Assembly (NCBI RefSeq): GCF_902506265.1
Contig: NZ_LR733604.1
Location: 1-43,845 of the forward strand
From: Flavobacterium sp. 9AF
Lineage (GTDB): Bacteria > Bacteroidota > Bacteroidia > Flavobacteriales > Flavobacteriaceae
Reading direction: 5' to 3'
Length of the DNA stretch: 43,845 nucleotides
Below are positions 8,329-18,400 of this stretch, piece after piece. Every line of letters starts with the position of its first letter. Position 1 is the first letter of the stretch. Both the position numbers and the translations under genes were made by a program. A model generated the notes under the pieces. It saw only the letters and a program-made list of their open reading frames with translations. It made no database searches and was not told the origin of the DNA.

Positions 8329-8345
8329 TTGGCACGCATTTTGAA
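8329..8345 (+). promoter_or_regulatory. sigma-54 (RpoN)-like promoter of the spr operon
   Basis: TTGGCACGCATTTTGAA fits the -24/-12 consensus TTGGCACGnnnnTTGCA. The GG element is followed at exactly 12 bp by GA where the consensus has GC. Predicted transcription would begin near 8357, leaving a leader of about 180 nt before the first gene. Confidence 0.5.
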
Positions 8346-8467
8346 AGCACTTATATATAATTGATATATTGATTAAAAAATGAATTAACGGCAACAATGA
8401 TTATGAATAAAAAATGGTTACGATAAATTTTTTTTTAAAATAATTATTAACATTTTTATCAAAATAT

Positions 8468-8497
8468 TTTGTTAAAACATTTAAATACATATATTTG
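8468..8497 (+). promoter_or_regulatory. housekeeping promoter of the spr operon
   Basis: TTTG (8468-8471), an 18-bp spacer and TATATTTG (8490-8497) match both halves of the Bacteroidota consensus. Transcription would begin near 8502, about 38 nt before the ATG at 8540. This also argues against the in-frame TTG at 8501 as a start codon. Confidence 0.6.
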
Positions 8498-8539
8498 TAG
8501 TTGTTTTGCCTATTTACTGAAAAATTAACAATTTTTATT

Positions 8540-8974
8540 ATGAGAAAATTTTACGTATGTATTATTGCATTATTTTTATTAGCATCTGCTGATGTAGTAG
8601 CTCAAAACGGACAAAAAGTAATTATTGATATCAGAGGTATCGGTACTTACCATGATCGTAAAGATTTAGAAGCAATGACAAAAGGACAATTAATGCCATT
8701 GTATCTAGAACGAGTTAAGATTTTATTTAGTGTGATTCAATATTTTGGAGTAACAAGTAAATCGGGAGTAACATTTACAGACTTAGGTATACCAGCAACA
8801 AAAGAAAACATTAAATTGTTGGATACTGAAACGGCTAACAGAGAAGAATTTTTAACAAACAATGCTGAGTTTTTGAAAGGTATTTTACCTTATTCAGATA
8901 CGAAGAATATAATTAATGCTATTTTGTTTTATGAAGAAGTTTTAAAACTTGTTCATCAAGTACAAGTTGAATAG
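8540..8974 (+). CDS. uncharacterised secreted protein at the head of the spr operon
   Basis: A 144-aa protein with a clear Sec signal peptide (MRKFYVCIIALFLLASADVVAQ, cut near residue 22). The mature part of about 122 residues is predicted mostly helical, without Cys and with no domain I recognise; GQKVIIDIRGIGTYHDRKDL begins the mature chain. The ATG at 8540 is chosen because the TTG at 8501 falls at the predicted transcription start. The next gene starts 31 bp downstream, also encodes a secreted protein, and sprC-sprD-sprB-sprF follow on the same strand with no terminator I can see. A role in gliding-adhesin secretion or assembly is plausible by position only. Confidence 0.8.
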   Translation: MRKFYVCIIALFLLASADVVAQNGQKVIIDIRGIGTYHDRKDLEAMTKGQLMPLYLERVKILFSVIQYFGVTSKSGVTFTDLGIPATKENIKLLDTETANREEFLTNNAEFLKGILPYSDTKNIINAILFYEEVLKLVHQVQVE

Positions 8975-9005
8975 CAATTATAAAAAAACATAAAAATCAA
9001 ACGTT

Positions 9006-10277
9006 ATGAAAAAAACTATCTTATTAATTGCATTAGTTCTTTCAGGACTTTCAATACAGGCTCAAGATAATTGGGGAATTGTAGGCGGAAACAATTGGTT
9101 AAACGGTTGGTCTTCATTTAACCCAGTCGGAAAAGATTATCCGCAGACAACAAAAATCCTTACAGGAAATATTTCTTCAGATTTGACATTAACCAATCTT
9201 GAAACTTATAGTCTAGTAGGTGAAGTGTATGTTACTAACAATGCTACCCTAAAAATTGAACCTGGAACTGTTATTAGAGCTAATTCGGATCAATTTAGTG
9301 CATTAATCATAACGAAAGGTTCAAAAATCGTAGCTGAAGGACAAGTGATAAATCCTGTGGTATTTACTTCAGATAAACCAGTAAATGCCCGTAAAGCAGG
9401 AGATTGGGGTGGAATTTTTATCTTAGGTAATGCACCAATTAATACTTTTGGAAGCATGTCTAGAATCGAAAGTGGAATCCCAAGCAATTTTGTAGTAGGT
9501 GGTGGCGATAATGCAGCTGATAATTCTGGTGTGTTAAGAAATGTTAGAATTGAATTTGCAGGTAAAGGCAAAGATAGATATTCAGTTTATGATGGTTTAA
9601 CACTTGTGGGTGTTGGTTCTGGATCAACTTTTGAATCTATCCAAATTAGTATGTCAAATGGTAATGCCTTCAAATTTATCGGAGGTAACCCAAAAGCATC
9701 GAAATTAGTATCTTATAGATGTAAAAACAGTGATTTCGATTTTACTCAAGGTGTTATTGCTAAAATTAACAATGGATTAGCGATAAGAAACCCTTATTTT
9801 TCAGCTAGTTCTAACTATAGAGCTGTAACTGTAGATGCATTTGTAAATAGAGATTTAACCGATTTTTCTAAACCTGTTACAAATGTTAGTTTAGATAATT
9901 TTACTATAGTAAATGAATCAGATGGGAAAGTGGCAGACGGCCTTGTGAAAGAAGCGATTTATATTAATAAAGATTGTTTATTTGACTTCAAAAACAGTGT
10001 TGTTACTGGTTTTTCTTCAGCTCTTTATTTAGATGGAAAAATTCCAGTTGAAGAAGAAGGTCTATCAAAAATTAAATTGAAAAGAATATTTATTAACAAT
10101 TGCAAGAAAAATATTGTTTCTGAAAATGGTGGAGTTACAAATGATGATTTAGAAAGTTATTATGGTAATCCATCTTACGGAAATAGGTATTCAAGTACTA
10201 AGTCTGAAGACTTATTTGTAGATGCTAATAACCCAAAAACTCCTGATTTTAGAATTAAGATTGGTAGTATCAATTAA
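9006..10277 (+). CDS. secreted protein, probable right-handed beta-helix
   Basis: A 423-aa protein with a signal peptide (MKKTILLIALVLSGLSIQAQ). The body shows the pattern of a parallel beta-helix. It has VGEVYVTNNATLKIEPGTVI, then SALIITKGSKIVAEG, a GDWGGIFILGNAPIN stretch that I associate with Bacteroidota surface proteins, and short regularly spaced beta segments. There is no T9SS type A or B sorting domain at the end (DFRIKIGSIN), so it is probably periplasmic or held by other means. It lies 31 bp after one secreted protein and about 120 bp before sprC. I do not recognise a named gene. The fold call is moderate; the function is unknown. Confidence 0.8.
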   Translation: MKKTILLIALVLSGLSIQAQDNWGIVGGNNWLNGWSSFNPVGKDYPQTTKILTGNISSDLTLTNLETYSLVGEVYVTNNATLKIEPGTVIRANSDQFSALIITKGSKIVAEGQVINPVVFTSDKPVNARKAGDWGGIFILGNAPINTFGSMSRIESGIPSNFVVGGGDNAADNSGVLRNVRIEFAGKGKDRYSVYDGLTLVGVGSGSTFESIQISMSNGNAFKFIGGNPKASKLVSYRCKNSDFDFTQGVIAKINNGLAIRNPYFSASSNYRAVTVDAFVNRDLTDFSKPVTNVSLDNFTIVNESDGKVADGLVKEAIYINKDCLFDFKNSVVTGFSSALYLDGKIPVEEEGLSKIKLKRIFINNCKKNIVSENGGVTNDDLESYYGNPSYGNRYSSTKSEDLFVDANNPKTPDFRIKIGSIN

Positions 10278-10400
10278 ATAAATATCTAAGACAAAATAAT
10301 AATATTATTTTAAACTGTTAAAATTGTAGTTCCTGAATTACTCTTTTAACAGTTTGGTTATTATAAACAATTATTGAATAAGTATTAATATTTGGTAAAG

Positions 10401-11978
10401 ATGTGGACAAAAAGCTTAAACTATCTACTATTTTTAATTGTATTTGCAATTCATTCAAATGCTAATACAATCGAAAATAAAAATGAAAAAGAAATTGAAA
10501 TAAATTCTAATTATTTATTTCAAACACCCTCTATTCAAACGGTGCGATTCCCTCCTTTTTCTTTTACTGATGCAGTAACTTTTTGTCAAAGTAGTGCTAA
10601 TCCTACGCACGAATTGACATTTCAAGTGACTAATTATGCGAATCTTAGTGGAAGTAATCAATTTCAATTGTTCCTATCTGATAATGATTTTACAAATCCT
10701 ACAACTGGAATTCAAATTAGCAACCCAACTATAGTTTTTACAGGAGATAATGGTACTACAACAGGAAACTATAAAGCGACATTCAGCTTTCCTGCACAAA
10801 CTTATGGAAGTACATATAAAATAAGAGTGAAAGCTACTACTCTATCAAGTTTTTCAACTTCTCAAGTTTTTTCAGCGTATGATCTTATTTTTAATCAACA
10901 GATCCCTTTAAATGTTACTAATGGAAATGCTGTTATTTGTACAGGGTCAAGCTATACAATTTCTATTTTAGAAAACAATAATCCAGACCCATCTCCATTA
11001 GCTTATTCTTATTTAACGTATACATGGTATAAAAAAAATGCATCGGGTATATTTGTTGCAATCAATGGTCAAACAGGTCCTAGTTTAACGGTAACAAGTG
11101 CAGGTTTTTATTACGTTGAAGTAAATTATGGTGTTACATGTTCTAGTTCAGCATCTCCTAATACACTTGCAAAATCAGTTCAAGTTACAGTTACAGAAAT
11201 AAGTAGTGGGGGTACATTACAAATTAATACTATTAACGGTGCCACTGAAGTATGTGAATCCATAGGAGTTGAATTGTTATTACAAGATAACTCTGGAAAT
11301 ATGGTGGCAAATGGATCTCCAATATCTTGGTTTTTAGATGGGAGTATAATACCAAATGCAAATTCAAATACCTATTTAGCTACACAAGGAGGTTCCTATA
11401 CAGCTTCTTTAGATAATGGTTCTTGTACCGTTACTGTACCTAATAATCAAGCGTATGTGCTAGATGACATTACCTTTAATGCCACATTAAATGTTAATAC
11501 ACCATATGAATTAGAAATTGGACAAAATTTTAACGCAATTGTAACTACAGATGCCATTTCACCTTCTTTTGAATGGTATTTGAATACCAATCTTCTATCA
11601 GAAACATCTAACTCATTAAATATAGCTACAGCGGGTCAATATACAGTGATAGTTACTGAAAATTCAGGATGTATTTCTACAATAGAATTAAATTTATTAG
11701 TCATAGAACCAAGTGTTGATGAAATACCTAATCTAATAAGTCCTAATGGAGATGGTTCCAATGATAAATTTAAAGTACCATATAATTTAACAAGTTCAAA
11801 TAACCTAAGCCTCGAAATATACAATTCCTCAGGAAAGCAGATTTATGCTACTGACAATTATCAAAACACATGGCCAGAAAACAATAATGATGCTTTTCAA
11901 TCTAAAGCTTTTTATTATTATAAACTGTCTAAAGATAATCAGCTTATCAAAGAAGGAATTCTAACCGTAATCAAATAA
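10401..11978 (+). CDS. sprC: SprC-like secreted protein with gliding-type C-terminal sorting domain
   Basis: A 525-aa protein with a signal peptide (cut near residue 22), several Ig-like or PKD-like beta domains (for example VICTGSSYTISI near residue 175, VCESIGVELLLQD near residue 290) and a type B T9SS sorting domain (gliding motility-associated C-terminal, CHU_C). The latter starts near residue 445 at ISPNGDGSNDKF and ends in KEGILTVIK. In Flavobacterium johnsoniae, sprC, sprD, sprB and sprF form one operon in this order, which is reproduced here, so I name the gene by order and domain type. The ATG at 10401 is preferred over the TTG at 10392. sprD starts 17 bp downstream. Confidence 0.8.
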   Translation: MWTKSLNYLLFLIVFAIHSNANTIENKNEKEIEINSNYLFQTPSIQTVRFPPFSFTDAVTFCQSSANPTHELTFQVTNYANLSGSNQFQLFLSDNDFTNPTTGIQISNPTIVFTGDNGTTTGNYKATFSFPAQTYGSTYKIRVKATTLSSFSTSQVFSAYDLIFNQQIPLNVTNGNAVICTGSSYTISILENNNPDPSPLAYSYLTYTWYKKNASGIFVAINGQTGPSLTVTSAGFYYVEVNYGVTCSSSASPNTLAKSVQVTVTEISSGGTLQINTINGATEVCESIGVELLLQDNSGNMVANGSPISWFLDGSIIPNANSNTYLATQGGSYTASLDNGSCTVTVPNNQAYVLDDITFNATLNVNTPYELEIGQNFNAIVTTDAISPSFEWYLNTNLLSETSNSLNIATAGQYTVIVTENSGCISTIELNLLVIEPSVDEIPNLISPNGDGSNDKFKVPYNLTSSNNLSLEIYNSSGKQIYATDNYQNTWPENNNDAFQSKAFYYYKLSKDNQLIKEGILTVIK

Positions 11979-11995
11979 CCCTACAAATTAATCAA

Positions 11996-14900
11996 TTGAA
12001 AAGTAAATACTTAAGTGTAATTCTATGTGTGTTCTTTATATCAGCATTTTCTCAAGAAAATGCTTACACCTCTTTTGATGTTTCCTTAAATAATTCGATT
12101 AAATTAAATCGTTATTTAATTAATCCTTCTTTTAGTTTTGCACGAGAGGCAGCACCCACTATTAATTTGGTAAACAAAAGACAATGGGTAAAATTTGATG
12201 ATGCTCCCGTTTTTTATCATCTAAATTACCAAGGAAGAGTAAGTAATGAATCCAGATTTGGAATTGGTGCTTTTATGCAGTCAATAGGATTAGTAAAAAA
12301 TGTAGGTGGATTACTAAATTACGCCATTAATGTGCCTTTACAAAAAGATGCAAATTTCACTTTTGGCCTTAATACGTATTTTACAAGTAATAGTTTTGAT
12401 ATTAATAGAGCTGTTACTGAAACAAGCGAACCGTTGTTTCAAAATTTAACAACTACAACCCTTATTTCTGTTAAACCCGGTTTAAATTTAAATTTCAATA
12501 ATTTTGATATAGGTATTTCTGCTGATAATATAATTTCTTATAATTTGTCTACTAGTGAATCAGTTAAAGAAAATAAATCAGCATCTTTTTCAGGACATTT
12601 AATGTACACTAAAGAATTAGATAGTTACTATAATATTCTTGATGGTGCTAATTTCTCTACTATGCTAAGAGTCCAAAGTAGTAATGGTGCTACTGGGTTA
12701 GCGGCTAATTTTTTATTGGATCAAAAGGAAATGGGTTGGGTTGAAGCTGGATATAATTCTTTATATGGAGCTAATGCGGGTGTAGGAGTTGCTATTTCTG
12801 AAAAATTTCTAATAGGTTATGCTTACAATTTATCAATAAGTAATTCTTTATTCTTTGGATCAAGTCACGAATTTTCATTATCTTATAGATTTGATGAATA
12901 TGATAATGCTTTTGATTACAGAAAAAGAGCGCAAAGAATAAGAGAGCGTAATGCAAAGAAAAAAGGAGCTGTTAATACTACATTTGCTAGATTAGAGCAA
13001 GAGAGAATAGATAAAGCTAGAGCAGAAAAAGAGCGTTTAGCCAAAGAAAAAGAAGAAAATGATAGATTAGCACAATTAGAAAGAGAAAGATTAGCTGCTT
13101 TAGCTCAATTAGAAAAAGAGAGATTAGCAAAAGAACAAGCCGAAAAAGATCGTTTAGCAGCATTATCGCAAGCTGAAAAAGATCGTTTAGCAAAAGAGCA
13201 AGCTGAAAAAGATCGTTTAGCTGCTTTAGCGCAGGCAGAAAAAGATCGTTTAGCAAAAGAGCAAGCTGAAAAAGATCGTTTAGCTGCTTTAGCACAGGCA
13301 GAAAAAGATCGTTTGGCTAAAGAGAAAGCAGAGAAAGATAGATTAGAAAGATTAGCAAGACAAAAAGCTGAAAATGACAAAATAGCTAAAGAAAATGCAG
13401 AGATAGATAGATTAGCTAGAGAAAAAGCAGAGAAAGATCGTTTGGCTAGAGAGAAAGCAGAGCAAGATCGTTTAGCTAAAGAAAAAGCAGAACAAGATCG
13501 TTTAGCTAGAGAAAAAGCAGAGCAAGATCGTTTAGCTAAAGAAAAAGCAGAACAAGATCGTTTAGCTAAAGAGAAGGCAGAGCAAGATCGTTTGGCTAAA
13601 GAAAAAGCAGAACAAGATCGTTTAGCTAAAGAGAAGGCAGAGCAAGATCGTTTGGCTAGAGAGAAAGCGGAACAAGATAGATTAGCTAGAGAGAAAGCAG
13701 AGCAAGATCGTTTGGCTAGAGAAAAAGCAGAGCAAGATCGTTTAGCTAGAGAAAAAGCGGAACAAGATCGTTTAGCTAGAGAGAAGGCAGAGCAAGATCG
13801 TTTAGCTAGAGAAAAAGCGGAACAAGATCGTTTAGCTAGAGAGAAAGCAGAACAAGATCGTTTAGCTAGAGAGAAAGCAGAGCAAGATCGTTTAGCTAAA
13901 GAAAAAGCAGAACAAGATCGTTTAGCTAGAGAGAAAGCAGAGCAAGATCGTTTAGCTAAAGAAAAAGCAGAGCAAGATCGTTTGGCTAGAGAGAAATCAG
14001 AACAAGATCGTTTAGCTAGAGAAAAAGCAGAACAAGATCGTTTAGCTAGAGAGAAAGCAGAACAAGATCGTTTAGCTAGAGAGAAAGCAGAGCAAGATCG
14101 TTTGGCTAGAGAGAAAGCGGAACAAGATCGTTTGGCTAGAGAGAAAGCAGAGCAAGATCGTTTGGCTAAAGAAAAAGCGGAGCAAGATAGATTAGCTAGA
14201 GAAAAAGCAGAGCAAGATCGTTTGGCTAAAGAAAAAGCAGAGCAAGATAGATTAGCTAGAGAAAAAGCAGAGCGAGATCGTTTGGCTAGAGAGAAAGCGG
14301 AGCAAGATAGATTAGCTAGAGAAAAAGCAGAGCAAGATAGATTAGCTAGAGAAAAAGCTGAGAAAGATCGTTTAGCTAGAGAGAAAGCAGAGCAAGATCG
14401 TTTGGCTAAAGAAAAAGCTGCAAATGAGAAATTATCTGTTAGTGAAAAGATTTCTAGTATAGAAAGTAAATTAAACATCTCTAATAAATTATTAGATGAT
14501 TATAAGAGTGATATTGAAGAAAGAACAAAACGTTCGGATAAATTAATTAAGAGTTTAGACTCTATCGTTAAAGAAAGAGATTTAGATTTGAAAGCCTATA
14601 TTGGACAAGATGATCCAAATTATAAAGGACCTGAAAGAAAATTTGTGAGTAGTTCACAACAAAATGCACAATTAAATGAACTGAAAAGTCAAATAGCAAC
14701 AAATAAAAAAGTATTTGATGATTTAATTTTTGATTTTGAAAACGCAAATAGAGCTAGGTTAAATGAGTTAAAACAAAGTGGTCTAAATAGCGAGGATGCT
14801 AAACAATTGAATGATTATTATCAAAATGTATTAGATGATTTAAAAAACAAAAAGCAAAAATATATTGATCTTGAGAAAATGGCGGATTTAAAAATTCAGC

Positions 14901-15355
14901 AAATTAATGTCGCAAAAGAAGAAGAAAGACAACGAAGAATTAAAAAAGCAAATTTTGATACTGAAAATGAAAGAATTGAAAAAGATCAAAATAATTTAGA
15001 AAGTATTAAAAATGCTGCCTCTAGTGGACAAGCATCGCAAGGTGAAGTTACTGGAAACTTATTGGATGAAGAACCAGAAACTAATGATATTCCAATTGTG
15101 AAAAAAATGAACAATGTAGCAAGCGGTTATTATATGGTGTTAGGTAAATTTAAAGATACAAAACAAAGAGATGCATTTATTAAAAAGGTAGTTTCTGAAG
15201 GAGGAACTAGTGTAAATCAGTTCTATAATATTTATGATGCAACCTACTATGTTTTCTTAGGTAAATTTGATGAATTGCCATCTGCAACTAAAGAGTTAAG
15301 TAAACGTGGAACAAAATCATATAATAAGAAAATGAAGATTGTACAAGTGCAATAA
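11996..15355 (+). CDS. sprD: SprD-like protein: PorP/SprF-type barrel, long charged helix, SPOR-like end
   Basis: A 1119-aa protein built of three parts. Residues 1-19 are a signal peptide. Residues 20-305 resemble PorP/SprF outer-membrane beta-barrels (NRYLINPSFSFAREAAPTIN, RQWVKFDDAP, SRFGIGAFMQS, ending with FSLSYRFDEYDN). From about 310 to 1030 comes a helix rich in Glu, Lys, Arg and Ala. Its core is about 34 near-identical decads of the form LAREKAEQDR, preceded by looser and 21-residue units. The last 75 residues (SGYYMVLGKFKD ... YYVFLGKFDEL) look like a SPOR domain, which binds peptidoglycan in other proteins. The only suitable start is TTG at 11996, giving MKSKYLSVILCVFF; no in-frame ATG precedes the signal peptide. 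Gene order and the barrel domain support the name. Repeat number is likely to vary between strains. Confidence 0.82.
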   Translation: MKSKYLSVILCVFFISAFSQENAYTSFDVSLNNSIKLNRYLINPSFSFAREAAPTINLVNKRQWVKFDDAPVFYHLNYQGRVSNESRFGIGAFMQSIGLVKNVGGLLNYAINVPLQKDANFTFGLNTYFTSNSFDINRAVTETSEPLFQNLTTTTLISVKPGLNLNFNNFDIGISADNIISYNLSTSESVKENKSASFSGHLMYTKELDSYYNILDGANFSTMLRVQSSNGATGLAANFLLDQKEMGWVEAGYNSLYGANAGVGVAISEKFLIGYAYNLSISNSLFFGSSHEFSLSYRFDEYDNAFDYRKRAQRIRERNAKKKGAVNTTFARLEQERIDKARAEKERLAKEKEENDRLAQLERERLAALAQLEKERLAKEQAEKDRLAALSQAEKDRLAKEQAEKDRLAALAQAEKDRLAKEQAEKDRLAALAQAEKDRLAKEKAEKDRLERLARQKAENDKIAKENAEIDRLAREKAEKDRLAREKAEQDRLAKEKAEQDRLAREKAEQDRLAKEKAEQDRLAKEKAEQDRLAKEKAEQDRLAKEKAEQDRLAREKAEQDRLAREKAEQDRLAREKAEQDRLAREKAEQDRLAREKAEQDRLAREKAEQDRLAREKAEQDRLAREKAEQDRLAKEKAEQDRLAREKAEQDRLAKEKAEQDRLAREKSEQDRLAREKAEQDRLAREKAEQDRLAREKAEQDRLAREKAEQDRLAREKAEQDRLAKEKAEQDRLAREKAEQDRLAKEKAEQDRLAREKAERDRLAREKAEQDRLAREKAEQDRLAREKAEKDRLAREKAEQDRLAKEKAANEKLSVSEKISSIESKLNISNKLLDDYKSDIEERTKRSDKLIKSLDSIVKERDLDLKAYIGQDDPNYKGPERKFVSSSQQNAQLNELKSQIATNKKVFDDLIFDFENANRARLNELKQSGLNSEDAKQLNDYYQNVLDDLKNKKQKYIDLEKMADLKIQQINVAKEEERQRRIKKANFDTENERIEKDQNNLESIKNAASSGQASQGEVTGNLLDEEPETNDIPIVKKMNNVASGYYMVLGKFKDTKQRDAFIKKVVSEGGTSVNQFYNIYDATYYVFLGKFDELPSATKELSKRGTKSYNKKMKIVQVQ
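13381..14420. repeat. about 34 tandem 30-bp repeats inside sprD
   Basis: The period is exactly 30 bp, so two units fill each 60-base row from about 13381 to 14420. Each unit encodes LA(R/K)EKAEQDR. Variants mix at synonymous sites (GATCGTTTAGCT, GATCGTTTGGCT, GATAGATTAGCT; AGAGAG versus AAAGAA), plus one Ala-to-Ser change near 13989. Looser and 63-bp units (13117-13320) precede the regular array. Confidence 0.95.
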
Positions 15356-15417
15356 GTTAATTGTTAATTTTATATTAAAATTTTTATTACTTTTAGAGGT
15401 CTTAAAATCTATAAACT

Positions 15418-18400
15418 ATGAAACATAAAATTACCCTACTAAAAAAAATAGTCTTTCTCACCTTATTTTTGGTGAGTCCTTCTATTTTTGCCCAGAATTT
15501 TGTTGCTTTTAATCGGGCTTCTACCACAGCAACACCATCTGGACAAGCTACATTTCAAGGATTAAAAGGGAATATGCTCCAAATAGGAAATAATATTCTG
15601 AATAGGCAAACTAATTCCCAAAGCCCTAATAATGCCTATAATGGAACCGGTAACAATAATGGTACTAATATGCAGTACATTGATATTGACGGTGATGCAT
15701 CAACTTTCAATTCTACTACTGCTGATTTAACAATTCCTGTTCCTACTCCAGGTTGTTATCAAATTAAATTTGCGGGTCTATATTGGGCTGGTGTATATAA
15801 TCCAAATAATATTGGTAACCAAGTAAATCGAAATCTACTTGGTAATGTAAAATTTAAGATGCCTGGTGGAAATTATATCGATATAACTGGAGGAGTAGCT
15901 AATGTAATATTTGATTCATTTACTGCTAATCAACCAGTTTCTAGTAACAACTGGGGATATGCTGCATACTATGATGTTACTACTTTAGTTCAATCTTTGC
16001 CAGATGCTAATGGAACTTATGGGGTTGCAAATATTCAATCGGGTTTAGGAGATAATACATCAGGTGGTTGGAATTTAATTATAGTATATGAAGATCCATT
16101 AACTACCGCTAAGAATATCGATATTTTTAATGGTTTTAGTAATATTTTAAGCGGTTCTGCCCCATTAGATATTCCTATTACTGGTTTTAATGCTATTCCT
16201 ATAGGACCCGTAAGGGCTCAATTAGGTTTTGGTGCTCTTGAAGGAGATAGAGCTTATACTGACGACCGTTTAAGAATCAATGGTACTAGTATGACTATTC
16301 CTACAAGGCCTGCTAATAACTTTTTTAATTCAACCATTAACGATATTAATGGTGCCTATACAGCTAGAAATATTAATAGTTCCAATTTATTAGGTTTTGA
16401 CGCAGGAATTATTAATGTTACAAATCCTGGAAACGCTGTTATTGCCAATAGTGCAACAAGTGCCACAATAAGGTTAGAAACCAATAATGATTCCTATGTT
16501 TATTACATGAATGCATTTGCGATTGAAGTAATTCAACCGCAAATCAATTTAGTAAAGGTTGTTAGAGATTTATCAGGAAATGACATAGGAAATACAACTG
16601 TAGCTTTAGGCCAAGAAATATGGTATGAATTGGATTTTCAAAACATTGGAAATGATGATGCTACCAATTTTACTATTGTAGATCAATTACCTATAAATGT
16701 AAGTTTTACAAATTTGCCAGCCAATATTGTTTTACCTCCAGGTGTAACTTATACATTTAATAATGTTAATAATACGATTACTTTTACAATACCTAATAAT
16801 TTAGTTACTGAGTTTGGCGCAAATTATCAAATTAGAATTCGTGTTAGAGTCGCTGAAAATTGTTATGATTTAAGAGACGCTTGTTCTAATGAAATTACAA
16901 ATACGGCTTATAAAACATATTCAAGTTCTACATCTGGAAATGTTGTCGAAAATCAACAACCTAGTGCTTCAGGAATTGATGCTTGTTTATTTCCAACTCC
17001 AGGTGCAACAAACTTTATTGCTGATATTGATGATTGTACTTTTGAATCTGAAGAGGTTTTATGTGGTTCATCGGTTACATTAACTGCTGGAAGTGGCTAT
17101 ACATCTTATCAATGGCATAATGGTTCTCCACCTACAGCTGGAAATGCTATTCCTAATGCTACAAATCAAACATTTGTTGCTACAACAACAGGAACATATT
17201 CTGTAGTTAATACAGCTCCAGCTCCATGTTTGTCCATCGTTGAAACATTTAATGTTGTCGATTTTAATGGGGTAGTTCCTAATCCTGTCATACCTTATGC
17301 AGATCAAGTAGATATTTGTCCTGTTGACGGTTCTGAATTACCAAAAATATATTTATGTGGTGCTTCTGATTCTCAATTAATAGAATCTGGAATTTTAAAT
17401 GCACAATCAATAAATTGGGAAGTATTAAATCCTAGTGCAGCTTGTATAACTAATAACCCTCCACCATCAACATGTCCTAATACAGGATGTTTACCTGGAG
17501 ATTGGCAACCAGCAGGTACAGGACCAAACTTCAATGCTGTTGATGCGGGTCAATATAGAGTAACGATTACTTTCCAAAACGGATGTTTTAGAACATATTA
17601 TTTTAATGTGTACAAAAATTTATTTACACCAACAGCTGTTGCAACGGATGAAATTTGTACGACACCAGGAACTATTACTGTTAACGGTGTGCCTCCTACT
17701 GGTTATGAGTTTAGTATTACAAGCTCAACTGGGCCTTGGCAACAAAATAATAACGTGTTTAATAATGTAGCTGCAGGTACCTATACAGTATATGTACAAC
17801 AAATTGGTGGTGGTGTTGGAAACTGTTTATTTACTATTCCAAACGTTGTTGTAAATACTAGAAACTTTGATGTAGATGTAATTGTGCAAGATGCACTTTG
17901 TAGTGGTGATAAAGGTGAAATACGCGTTCAAGTAAACAATGTAGAACCACAATATACTTATCAATTATTACTTGGAGGAAATCCTTTCGATCTTGCAGGT
18001 CCGATTGATGTAAATGATTATACTTTCTCAAATTTAAATGCTGGAAATTATACGTTAAATGTAACAACTACAGATGGTTGTACTTATACTCAAAATATTA
18101 CCATTTCAAATCCTCCTTTATTAACAGTTACTGGAGCAGTAACCATTCCTTTAACTTGTAATAATGGAGAGATTACTTTGTACCCTGTTGGAGGTACGCC
18201 TCCTTATATATATACAATTAGTGGAGACCCTGATTTATATTCAAACCCTAATTTTGATATTTCAACTCCTGGAAACTATTGTTTTACTGTAACAGATTTT
18301 AATAACTGTACGGCTCAAACATGTGTAACAATTGATGCAATTCCTGCACCAGTTTTTACAGTAACACATACAGATGTTTTATGTAATGGTGGTGCAACGG

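Noticed and set aside
8501..8539. TTG start of the first spr operon gene
   Set aside because: It coincides with the predicted transcription start, and the ATG at 8540 gives a clean signal peptide.
13381..14420. CRISPR-like appearance of regular 30-bp repeats
   Set aside because: The repeats are directly adjacent with no spacers and are in frame within a protein gene.
13105..14478. Long minus-strand open frame (457 codons, AFSLAKRSCS repeats) antisense to sprD
   Set aside because: It is the mirror of the 30-bp repeat, whose period keeps any frame open. The sense frame has signal peptide, barrel and end domain; the antisense frame has none.
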